DNA of 64,000 bases from Warburgia ugandensis. Its lineage: Eukaryota; Streptophyta; Magnoliopsida; Canellales; Canellaceae. The position numbers and the translations under genes are program-made. The stretch lies in the NCBI GenBank assembly GCA_035236585.1, contig CP141126.1, forward strand, positions 15,079,001-15,143,000, read 5' to 3'. The stretch's first letter is position 1. Every line of letters begins with the position of its first letter. Below are positions 34,491-46,600 of the stretch, piece after piece. The notes under the pieces were generated by a model. That model was not told the DNA's origin and did no database searches. It saw nothing but the letters and a program-made list of their open reading frames with translations.

Positions 34491-35980
34491 GTCAGAGGCA
34501 GACGAAGGAGCGGTTTCTTATTCTCTTTTCTTCGTTTCGATTTTACTTTGGACTTTTTGCAAATATTTTTGCAAAATAGTCCAACGTTTTTCTGAATTTT
34601 GCAAATTTGGTATTAAGTGTGCGGGTGATTTGCAAAATTGACATTTCGTTAGTTTTTCATCCTCTTTTTCAGTTGGTCTTTTTAAATTTTAAAATTTTGA
34701 TATTACCCTTCTAACAAACAGACAATGAAAAACAAGAGGATTTGCATGTAATTTTTGCACTGTTAATCAACAAAAGTCTCTTAAATTGATCCACTATATA
34801 TAATAATTGAGAAAAAGGATCCAAGTCTTAAGCTTTTAATTTTTATTCAAAAGTGCAGGGAACCAAGAACTTAAAGTATGCTATTTGTCACTGTTTACAT
34901 GAACATTAACAATATTTTGCTTATGATTTAAAATTAATTTTTTAATTATTGTATTTCTTAATAATCCAAAGTAATGATTATGTTTTAAGTTGTGTTAGGA
35001 AGAGTTTTATATAAATTTTTAGTAAGAAATTAAAGTTTAAATTGTTAAATTTTATTGAAGAAGCTTAACATGTATTATTATGCAGGTTGGTGAGCATGGT
35101 ATATTTGCAATTGGATATTTTACTATTGATTGATTTTTGTTGAAATCTAATCGTACCATTAAATTCTTGTACTAAATTGTGTTAGATGCCGAGTTTTAAC
35201 AAAACTTTTTATTAAGAAGTTATTGAACTTAGTAGCCAAAATCGATAACTTAATCATAGGTTATAGCTCTAAAATATAAAACTTGATTTCAAAATAGAAA
35301 AGGATAATATTAGAATTTTCAAAAGACTAACAGGGAAGGTGGATGGAAAACAAACAGAATTACAATTTTGCAAAACTCTTGAAAAATTAATAGCTAAATT
35401 TTACAATACAATGGCATTTTTATAAAAACCCTTTTACTTAGAAAACTGTTTGCTGGTGTTAAAAATGCCATGTAAGACAAATAATTAGAAATGTTAGTAA
35501 CCTTTTCTAAATTACCACATTACCCTAATCCGTAGCATGATAAGGACTGATAACAAAGGAAAAAAATGAATCACAGAGACAAATAAAGAATCAACAGAAA
35601 AACTGATAAAAGAAAATTTATGAATTTGAATTGGAATGTCTAAAAATAATTTTATATAAAAACATAACCTTATATTCTCCCTAATATCATCTCTTATGGA
35701 TATATCTTTCCCATTTGATCATCGTCATTTTCTTCTTCTTCTTCTTCCCTCGTAATGTTTTACGGTCTCTATCATTAAGGTTCTAAACCTCAACTAACAT
35801 TGATTTTATTTCTGAATTCTTTTGTTTAAAGCAAGTAGTTATGTAATTGAACGGAGAATAGACTCTCTTTGGTCGAATCTATCTTTTTAGATATTACATT
35901 GAGAAAAAAAAGTTGCTTGGAATCTTATTGAATAAAGGGAAGAATTATAAATTATTTGAGACTTGAATCAATATTTCTTA
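34491..35980. other. AT-rich spacer with MITE-like fragments
   Basis: No gene is seen. Pieces at about 34.55-34.69 kb (TTTTTGCAAATATTTTTGC, ATTTTGCAAATTTGG) and 35.33-35.44 kb (ACAATTTTGCAAAAC, AATGGCATTTTTATAAAAACCC) match parts of the MITE at 36147-36407 in opposite orientations. They are probably relics of the same family. Confidence 0.45.
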
Positions 35981-36175
35981 GAATGCAAGGGTTTCTAGTT
36001 ACTTAAGAGCCCTCAAAATTAGGGAGTGAGAAATAAGAATTATCTTAGTTTTTTTTTTTGCAAAAATGCCATTTTCTAAGAATGCAAGGGTTTCTAGCTG
36101 CTTAAGAGCACTCAAAACCAAAGAGTGAGAATTAAGAATTATCTTAGGGTTTTTTTTTGCAAAAATGCCATTATA
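35981..36175 (+). repeat. Tandem duplication (99 bp) including a MITE edge
   Basis: Unit 1 (35981-36079) and unit 2 (from 36080) both start GAATGCAAGGGTTTCTAG and both run into TTTTTTTGCAAAAATGCCATT, the left terminus of the MITE at 36147. The duplicated segment therefore includes host flank, target-duplication sequence (AATTATCTTA) and about 27 bp of MITE end. It must have arisen after the MITE inserted. Confidence 0.85.
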
Positions 36176-36407
36176 TTTTGACATTTTTGCACAAAAGTCT
36201 AATATTTTTTGAGTTTTGCAAATTTGCAATTAAATTTTAGCTAGCTTTGAAAAAATTAATAGGAAAGGAGAATGGAAAACTAATAGAATGACAATTTCCT
36301 AAGCCGACGAAAACTTAACGGGGCAAATTTGCAAAATTCAAACAACGTTGAACTTTTTTGCAAAAATGCTAAAATATAATAGCATTTTTGCACCCAAAAA
36401 AAAACCC
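36147..36407. mobile_element. MITE with ~80-bp imperfect TIRs and 8-bp TSD
   Basis: A 261-bp non-autonomous DNA transposon. Left end GGGTTTTTTTTTGCAAAAATG, right end GCATTTTTGCACCCAAAAAA then AAACCC; the inverted arms continue imperfectly for about 80 bp (TATATTTTGAC..., TTTTGCAAATTTGC). It is flanked by TTATCTTA (36139-36146 and 36408-36415). The 8-bp duplication suggests hAT, while the TIR style also recalls Mutator-type MITEs (usually 9 bp), so the superfamily is open. Confidence 0.8.
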
Positions 36408-36415
36408 TTATCTTA

Positions 36416-37688
36416 AAGACTGGTCATTAGCAGGTACAAAAGCTTGTGCTATCTGCTATGTTAGTAGCTTTAGATAGTTACAAATTTAGACAGACCGAGA
36501 GAAAAGTGGAAGTTGAAACTGGTAAAATAACTAAAAATTTTAATTTAATTTAAGAATAAACAATATAGTATAAGAAAAAATTGGCTGTAAATACATATTT
36601 CGCTAAAACACAATTGCTAATGGGATTCAAAACATAAAAGTACGAGGGAGCATTTGCTTAGTATAATAGTATAGATAAGTTTGTAGCCCTTGATTTGTTG
36701 TCGATTTATTATTTCTAGATTTACTGGAAAAGTGGGTAACCGTTATTAATTGTTTAAGCTTGGCTTGTTACAAAGGATGGCCCTTTTTATTCAAACTCAA
36801 CAGCCCCCCCCAGGTGTATGATGATTATCCAAATCCAAATTAGAGGGTATTTCGGTTGAACAACTCAAGTTGTTCAGGTTGAAGAGAAAAAGTATTTCAC
36901 TAATAAAATTATGTTGCATGCTAATTTTCATTCGAGATTTTTGTAAAAATGGCATTACATTTTAGCAATTTTGCAAAAAAAACCTTTGTTAAATGTGACT
37001 AGGCAAGCGGGACGGTTTATTACAGTTTCAACACCATCTTTTTTTCTTTTCTTTTTTTTCCTGTACAAGCAAAGAATCAGAAAGCAATTCAGATACACAC
37101 ACTCCTAAATCTAATCCCCGGCCAAAGGGAAATGTCGACTCCAACCGACAACCAAGCATATTCCTAAAAAGTAGGACGAAGAGTTATACACTACAATTCA
37201 AATTTTCCACTTTATATAGAAATTTTTTCTCTACCTATACATCTTTTTCCACATCCCTCCAATCAACTCCCTTCTGAACCTATTTACAGATTTATGCGCA
37301 AATTTACAGAAAACTAAGCATCAATCTGACAGAATAAAAGAGGTACAGGAGCTAGTTTTACCAGCAAACGATAGATAGCAGAAAAATTTATAAAATTTAG
37401 TACAGTCCACTTACAAGACTGCTTTCCTTCCTTTTCAGTGTCAAACTTTCTGGGTTTGTCATATTTGCACCAAAAAACAAAAAAGAAAAGGAAAAAACTC
37501 ATGCACTATGTGCTTTTCTTTTTCGTTGTACTGTAAATTTATCCTCTGTTTCAGGAGGGGTCAGACAGTCACCTTCCTATAGTTTACACTCACAGCTCAA
37601 AGTACAACAATGCCAGCTTTGTGGTTATCAGCCATTTTATCTGCCAGGCCCCATTCCGAAAATCCTTCTCTTCAAGCTTTTAGCACGC
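36416..37688. other. AT-rich spacer and TTLL12-like 3' UTR
   Basis: No gene is seen. Another short MITE-like piece lies at about 36.93-36.99 kb (GTAAAAATGGCATTACATTTTAGC). The part from about 37.3 kb upwards is the likely 3' UTR of the TTLL12-like gene on the minus strand. Confidence 0.4.
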
Positions 37689-40600
37689 TTACAATTGTGT
37701 CACATGAGTAGACTCGTTGAGAAACAGACAGCCAAACACATGATTGAAAAAGTCTATAGCTTTGACAAAATTGCCGTCTCCTCCTACAGCTCTCGTGTCA
37801 TATTTACATGCTCTAGTGCAGTCAGGACAATACGTAACCTGCACACAGACAGGCATTATTATGTACAAAACTGGCACATGCACATGGGCTACACATGAAG
37901 GTCAGAAAAGAATTTATAATATGGATAAATTACTTTATAAGCACAGCCGAAATGAGGATGTTGAGACGAATGAGTAGTAAGACAAGAAAGGATGCAATTA
38001 GAAATAAAAATAATAGAGGAGACTTGGGAGTAGCACCAATAGGTAACAAGATCAAGAAGGATAAATCATCTGGACATGTCCAACAGAGACTGAAAACAAT
38101 GCTGGTTAGGAGTAGGTTGATCCAAGTCGAAGGCTCTAAACATGCAATGGGAAGGCTCAAAACAACGGAGATAGAAGTAGTGAGAAAAGACTAAAAAATT
38201 TTGGACTAAATGAGGTCATGGCCCTTGATAGAGGGGAATGAAGGAACAAGATTCATGTAGCTGACCCCTAATCAGGATAACTGATGATGAATTACTCTCC
38301 TACCGGGAGGCATGGAAGGAGCGTTGAGCAGCAAAAGTATGTTCTACTTAACAAAATTGAATTCAAACTTGATTAGATATGAAATCCTTGTATCTCAGAC
38401 CACTCCCTGGAGCTGATTCAGTTGCAGATTGATACACAGGACACATGGGAGCAAACGCAGACACCACCAATCAACAACTCTGGATGCTCTGGTCCAAAAG
38501 TTTTCACCAAGCAAGGGATGATTGACACGCTATCAATTCCATCTTAACAATGATGTTGTCAAGAGAAAGATGGTCAAAATTCACATTGAATAGGTAAAAC
38601 ATGGCCAAATTACTATATGAGAGAGATGTTCTGAACTGGAAATACAAAGTGTGCCATTAACCAGTGGGGCCAAGTTGGAACAGATTCTACTCATGTATGG
38701 GTAAGGTGAAAGCCCTAATGAGATTTCCTGACTGTTGCAGATCCACCAAAAGTAGCCCACTAACGGGAGTTTTGAATGTACTGAGTTGCAGAATGACTGA
38801 TAGTTGAGTATTAGACATACCTCCAATAACTTTGGCTGAAAAAAGCAGTCAAGCATTACATCAACACCATAAGTGGCCCTCGACGTTGAACTATGCATTT
38901 CTGGATGCCCCGTAACAGCTGATTCAAATACAGCTCTAATCATATCACGGATTCTCTGATGGATATCCATCCATTTTACTGCAAAATAAAGACAGATAGA
39001 AGAGAAAATTACAAAACTAAAATCATGAAAGAACATAAGAAATATTACAGGCGATTACAGAAAGTTGAGAAGAGGCGAAGAATCAAACATTAGTACTTGA
39101 GCAGAAGTTAAACCTTGATGTTCTTTTTCAAACTCCTCCACAAATTCAGGAGTATTCATGTGATTCAGCCTTCCGACATAGTTCTGAAAAAGCATAAGGT
39201 TTATTATATCAACAGTTCTGAAAAAGAAAGATCTAGAAAGTTGCCTAACCATTTGTTCTTGTTTTAAACACGAAGTAGAGAATTTACCATTACTGTAAAG
39301 TGAGTTTCATACTCAAAAAAGCTGCCTTTGTCCAAAGAATATGGGTTATTAGCCAATCTAGCCTGCAAGAGTAATTGATGGTCTTAAAGTAAATGTTAAA
39401 GCTATAACTTAACAATCATTACATGTGTACTCAAATTTGAACCTTATAACATACCCAGAAAACATCAGAGAGAAAAATTTCCAAAGGTTGCATGCTTCTG
39501 ACCAAGACAATGTAACGAAGATCAAACTTCTTCCCTCTGAACAAAGCAGGATGTTCAATATACTTCTGGCATATTTTTGGACCAGTCTCCATAAGTCGAA
39601 TAATGGCAGACAAATCACCAGTAACTGTTGTATCAATGGTACGTGCCATATTCCACGGTTTCAAAATCCATAGATTGTTGAGGCCATCATTTTGGCGCAA
39701 GAAATAATCTCCAATTAGTTCGGATAGATGTGTCTCTAGATTATAGGTAGGCTGAAACCAGTCAGGAGATCCGTGCGCCTGTCAGAAGAAAGCAATTATG
39801 ATTAATTCTAGTCCCATTGTTAGCTGCTATAATCACATCAAATAAACTAGATTGTTTGAAGTTGCTATACTTGATGTAATAAATGCAAGAACACAACACA
39901 CAAATATATAAAGGGAATGGAACACCCAATTTACTGCCTTCACATCATTATGGGGAGTATAATGGCAACATAAAGTGCAATTTACCAAGGACAAGGAAAC
40001 TGACTGAAGAAAACTATATCACACATAGTTTTACTTTGAGCTGTGACAAACTACCACTTTTAAGCTACCTTGAGAACAACATTAGAGGTAGACATCCAAG
40101 ACAACTTCCATTGCCACCATGAGTGCAAGCTTATTAGGGTAGGACTTTGCTCTTGGTGGCTTAGCTTAGGTTTCTTTCTTCTCCTTTTCATTTATATAAG
40201 TTGCCATTCCATGACATTTTCTCAATGATATTTTGAAATAGTTTTTTTATGTTTTATTCCCCACTAGTCAGGGTCACGTGCACATGCACATGCATGTGAG
40301 TTGGAGATAAATAAAGAGGGGCTAAGATTTTGGGAGGAGAGTTTAGCAGGATGTATCTTTACTGGCAGCAGGTTGTACCTTCGGCCACAAACTTCTGCCA
40401 ATTAAGATTACTTTCTACCGATTTTCCAGATAACCTCCTTGATTACATTTTTATCACTAGAATTTCATTTTTCCAGATACCTTTCCAATTTTACATATTC
40501 ACGGATCTGGCCACTGCTTTTCACTATTACCAACCTTCCAATATTTTCCAAGTATGAAAAATGAAAGCTTTCATTCATGTTTGATGATGATGATGGCAGT

Positions 40601-43600
40601 GGTGGTGGTGACTTTTATGAAAATAGGACTCCTTAAGTTTCTGTTTTCAGCCATCTTATGCAGGGAGTTTTTTCTGTATATAGTATGGATATAAGTTTCA
40701 TGTTATGTACCATAGCAACGAACATATTGAACTGTTGTAGATGATCATGATTCTAACTTCATGCATAAAAGGACAAAGGAAAAATTATGTGAATCTGCAA
40801 TCATCCTCGAAATGGAGTAGCATGAAGGGTTGAGGTTTGACGGCAATAGAATCCAACGATCAAGTGTACAAATTGAAGACCACATTTGAATTTAAAAAAA
40901 ACGTGCTTTTATTTTTCTGGCATAAAAGGCACAAAACCAGGCAGCTGGATTGACCCCACAACCCTATGGTGGGGCGCTTAGCACCTTTTATGTGAGATGA
41001 ACGCTTAAGCCCACCACTTAGATTCTCAAAGAAACCCAAATAAATGATTTAATGCCTAAATGGTTTCTCTTCAAGAAGACCACTTCTTCCTTGAAGACAA
41101 TAACTTTTATGCCTAAATAGTATCTCTTCAACAAGACCACTAAGAGAGTTTGTCTTCCTTGAAGATTCTTAGAGGAAGAAGAATAGAGAGCTTATCACTT
41201 ACCCATTTCTCTTCAGATAGAGCTCTTGGAGGAAGTCAAAATAAAGAACTTTATTACTTGAAGAGTAGGTCTAGAGAAGTCAAAAAAGAAACTCTCACGA
41301 GTTAAGTTTCTCTCTGAAGAGAACATTGATGGCAAAAGGAGATGCTCTTACAAGAGGACATGATGGTCTTAGGCGAGCAAAGGCATGAAGATAAGTCAAG
41401 ATGCTAAAAGTCATTTTAGATTAAAGAACCTCCTTCTCCAGAGGACTTATTAAAAGTTAAACAATATTTATGACATAAAGAGACCCTCCCCAAAAATCCA
41501 TATCCAGCGTATAGAAATTTCTACGTTCAAATGGTGGCTTCTCTAAAAAGGAGTTACGACTTCCTATATCAAAACCTAAACCTTTAAGCAAAGCTGCTGG
41601 AAGGCACTGAACAAGACATCAAGTAAATCTTTTTTTTATTTGCTTCTGTAAAACTTTAGAAAATCCTGGTAATTTTAATGGCCAACAAGAGGTGTTTTCC
41701 TTTTTTATCAAGGAATGTAATTAACTGCTTGAAGAGAGGGAAGCTCTTGCATTGATAGTCAAAGCCCTTACGACAGATAGAGTTAATATAGGATGTGGTG
41801 GGCCCATCATAAATATCACCCTAAATGTGAAGGGTGTAAAACAAATTTTCCCTATAATATTTTTCAATAAATACAAAACATATATTCATACAAATAGTAC
41901 TCTAAGCACATAATGAGCAAAGGTATTTGTGATGTAGTACTGCTTAACCTTATGAACAGTCTCTGCCAAACGATGTTTCATGACAAGGCAAGCTTCAAAT
42001 GGAAACTGGTTTATGAATTGCTGGTCCGTTAGTCCAATGGCCTTTTTCACTTCCTCATCCACCTGCATACTTGTCCAAATAATGTCTGCATCTTTTGGAT
42101 CATTAGCTGCAAACAGAAAGTAAACCTAAAGGTTATCACGTTAACCACATGGAAACCTCTTTGACATAAAACAACAACCAGAGCATACAGAGAAGAAGCA
42201 CAGCTCATTAAAGCATTTAATACTAAGATGAATAGGAAGAATAAATAGTCAGAATAAATAGTCACTGCAAACACTGAAAGTGTAGTCGGGGTGCAAACCT
42301 AGTAAGCGGAATCCTAGGGGGAGGAAACATAAAGAAGATGATAAGGAAAAGATCAAAGAATTGCCCACAGGATCACACTAGATACGCCACTGCCACATCA
42401 AATAATGTTGTCAAAGTGGCCACAGCAGAGAGTCACAAAATATCACTTCAGTTTGAAATTTTTAAGAAACATCCATTTCAATTTTACGGAATTTGGAGCC
42501 AGTTTTTGTAATGCCCAGGGCCAGTCTAAATTAGCTTATAGAATGTGTTTTAGTACCCATTTAATTTTATGTTTTCTATAAAAGATCAGGGGAGCAGTCT
42601 ATTAGGATGTTCCAAAAGTTTAAGATTAGCGGAGCATACAAACAGATCGGAGATGCTCATAGGTTCCTTTGGGGCGGGGGGAGAGGAAAATAAGAAAAGA
42701 ACTAAGGGCTTCGAGCACTCGTGTGAGTTGGTTAAGTGCCCTGCCTCACCAAGAGGTTGTGCATTCAATCCACTTCATCATCATCATCATCAAGACCTTA
42801 TCCCAATTAGGGGTCGGCCACATGAATCTTATTCCTCCATTCCACTCTATTAAATACCATGTCTTCATTCAGTCCCAAAGTTTTTAAATCTTTCCTCACC
42901 ACTTCTATCCACGTTCTTTTGGGCCTTCCCTTTGCCCTTTTAAAACCTTCTACTTGTATTGCCTCACTTCTTCTAACCGGGGCCGTTGTTGGTCTCCTTT
43001 GAACATGTCCAAACCATCTAAGTCTAGTCTCCCTCATCTTATTACCTATTGGTGCTATCCCTAAATTTCCTCGAATATTTTCATTTCGAATTCTATCTTT
43101 TCTTGTCTTACCACTCATCCATCTCAACATCCTCATTTCTGCGACGCTCATCCTATGAGTATGATGTTCCTTAACTGCCCAACATTCTGATCCATAGAGC
43201 ATGGCCGGTCTTATGGCCATCCTATAGAATTTTCCTTTTAGTTTGAGTGGCACCCGTCGATCACACAAAACTCCAGATGCACATCTCCATTTGTTCCAAC
43301 CCTCTTGAATTCTCTGGATAACCTCCCTCTTAATGTCTCCGCTCTCATGAATTATTGATCCTAAGTACCGAAAGTGGTCTTTGATGGGGACTTCTTGGTT
43401 ATCAATCTTGACTGGTATTCTACTCTTACTCTCCTTGCTAAAATTACATTCCATATATTCTGTCTTAGTTCGACTAATTTTAAATCCTTCAAATTCTAAT
43501 GCTTCTCTCCATAATTCTAGTTTTATGTTTACACCCTCTCTTGTCTCATCAAGTAAGACTATATCATCTGCAAATAACATGCACCAGGGAATCTCCTCGT

Positions 43601-46600
43601 GTAGATGTTTTGTTAGCTCATCCATAACCAATGTGAAAAGGTATGGACTCAATGCCGATCCTTGGTGCAATCCTATAGTGACAGGAAAATCACTAGTCAC
43701 ACCACTAGTGGTCTTAACATTTGTTACTGCTCCCTCATACATATCTTTAATTATGTCTATATATCCTTGCGAAACCCTTTTACCACCCAACACTCTCCAT
43801 ATTAACTTTCTAAGGACTCTATCATAAGCTTTCTCTAAATCAATAAAGACCATATGGAGGTCTTTCCTCCTTTCCCTATATTTCTCTACTAATTGTCTTA
43901 GTAAGAAAATAGCTTTCATGGTAGACCTCCCAGGCATGAAACCAAACTGATTCTCTAATACACTTGTTTCATAACGCAGCCTCTTCTCAATCACTCTTTC
44001 AAAAAGTTTCATAGTGTGGCTCATAAGTTTGATCCCTCTATAATTAGTGCAACTCTATATGTCTCCTTTATTCTTATAAATTGGTACAATAGAACTTTTC
44101 CTCCACTCATTAGGCATTTTCTTTGATTTTATAATCTTGTTAAACAACTTGGTCAACCAAACTACCCCAATGTCTCCCATATGCTTCCAAACCTCTATTG
44201 GTATACCATCAGGCCCCATGGCCTTTCCTGATTTCATCTTTTTCAAGGCCTCCTTTACTTCAAGTATTCTAATCCTACGTTCATACCTATAATATCCAAT
44301 GTTATTTTGATTTATAGTATTTTCAATCCCTATATTCTCAAGGCCATTGTCATTTAACAATTTTTGAAAGTATGTTTCCCACCTTTGTTTGATCTCATCA
44401 TCTTTGACTAATACTCTTTGATCATCGCTTCTAATACACCTAACATGATCTAAGTCCTTACCCTTCTGTTCTCTTACTTTTGCAAGTTTAAACACATCTT
44501 TCTCACCTTCTCTTGTTCCTAGTCTATTGTAGAGCTCATCATATGCTTTAAGTTTAGCCTCACTTACTATTCTCTTAGCAACATTTTTAGCATTCTTACA
44601 TTGCTCATAATTTTCATTATTTCTAATCTTTTGCCATGCTTTAAAATGCATCCGTTTTTCTTTAATAACTTTTTGAACTGTTTCACTCCACCACCATGTT
44701 TCCTTTGCTAATACCCTTTTACCTTTAGATACTCCTAAGACAGCTTTTGCCACTTTCTTAATGCACTCAACCATATTAATCCACATAGTATTTACTTCTG
44801 TTTCATAGTTCCACTTTCCTTCTACCATCAACTTATTTTTGAAGGAGGTTATTTTCTCTCCTTTTAAGTTTCACCACTTAGTTTTTGAGTGTGTATTAAG
44901 TTTAGTTCTTTTACTCCATCTTTTGATATGGATATCCATAACCATTAACCTATGTTGTGAGGTCAAACTCTCACCAGGTATCACCTTACAATCCTTACAT
45001 GTAGATTGTTCATTATTCCTAAGTAGAAAAAAGTCTATTTGACTTTTATGAAGTCCACTTTTAAAGGTTATTAAATGTTCATCCCTCTTCTTAAAGAGTG
45101 TATTTGCAATGGATAGGTTATATGACAAAGCAAAATCGAGGATATTCTCCCCCATCTCATTTCGTTCACCTATACCATATCCACCGTGTATTCTATCATA
45201 TCCTTCCTTATCTTTTCCTACATAGCCGTTTAAGTCTGCACCTATAAATATCCGCTCAGTGTTGGGAATTTCTTGCATGACTCCCTCCATATCTTCCCAA
45301 AACTGTTTCTTGATTATCTCTTGTAACCCTACTTGTGGTGTGTATGCACTTATAACATTTATAATTTGCTCTTCTAGAACAATTTTTATTATTATAATTC
45401 TATCGCTGATTCTTTTAACATCCACAACTTTATCCTTTAATTCCTTATCCACTATTATTCCTACGCCATTTTTGTTATTTTCCTTTCCTACGTACCATAA
45501 TTTATACCCATCTATTTCTCTTGCTTTAGCCCCTTTCCACTTAGTTTCTTGGATACAAGCAATGTTGACTCTCCTACGTTTCATTGCGTCTACTAACTCC
45601 AAACTCTTGCCAGTTAGTGTCCCTATATTCCATGTGGCTATACGAATCTTATGTTCTGATGATACCCTATTTACTATTGCCTTTCTGGACCTCTATGGTA
45701 TGAACCCATGTCCACTTTTCACTGCACTTGGGTTCTGATGCAGCGCGTCGCTTCCGAGGGGACGCTCTAACAGCCCTTGCCCATTTTTCACTACACCCGA
45801 GATCCGATGTAGCACGTCGCTTCTGGGAGAGCGCCCTAGCAGCCCTTGCCTATTTTTCACCGCACCCGGGATCCGATGCAGCTCGTCGCTTATGGGGAAC
45901 GCCCTAGTTTGAGGGAATGTCTGTTTTCGATTCATGTCATATTTGGGGTGCCGTATTTCTTAAAAGCTGAAGATAATTTTCATTTCTTCCTTACAAACTA
46001 ATATACATTCATTTGCAAGCACAAAAGAAATAACAAAACCATCTTCAGCTTCACCCTTGTCGGCTGGCTACCTAACACAAGGGTTGCCATATTTAAGAAG
46101 AGGGAGATGATTTTCATTTCTTTCTCACAAACTAATATACAAATGCATATTCATTTGTAAGAAAGAAATAACAAAATCATCTTCAACTTCTCCCCTGCCA
46201 GCTGGCACCTGACGCAGGACCCTCCTCCTTTTTCATCCGGGCTTGGGACCGTCATTGGCGGAGTTAGGAGTTTGGGTAGCTCTAACAAAATCCACTTATC
46301 ATTCAAAAAGAATGGAAGAAAGAAGCATCTTGTTATATCGAAAAGAGCAATCTGGGAATACTCAAGTTTAAAAAAGCGCAGTCCGGTGCACGAAAGCTCT
46401 TGCATATGCAGGGTCTAGGGAAGTGGTGGACCACAAGGGTCAATAGTATACAGCCTTACCTTGCATTTTGCAAAAGGCTGTCTCTATGCCTCGAACCCGT
46501 GACCTCAAGGTCACACGGTGACAACTCCACCGTTGCGCCAAGGCTCCCCTTCCAAATACAAAGTTTAGTTCATAAAAAAGGAATATCAATATCCAGGGAA

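Noticed and set aside
43381-43827. Plus-strand frame of 148 codons
   Set aside because: Antisense shadow of the RTE reverse transcriptase.
42775-45602. Two or three separate host genes (endonuclease-like, reverse-transcriptase-like)
   Set aside because: All three frames share one phase and are separated only by single stop codons, and the order is that of an RTE LINE.
45259-45738. Plus-strand frame of 159 codons
   Set aside because: Antisense shadow of the RTE endonuclease domain; hydrophobic composition comes from the reverse complement.
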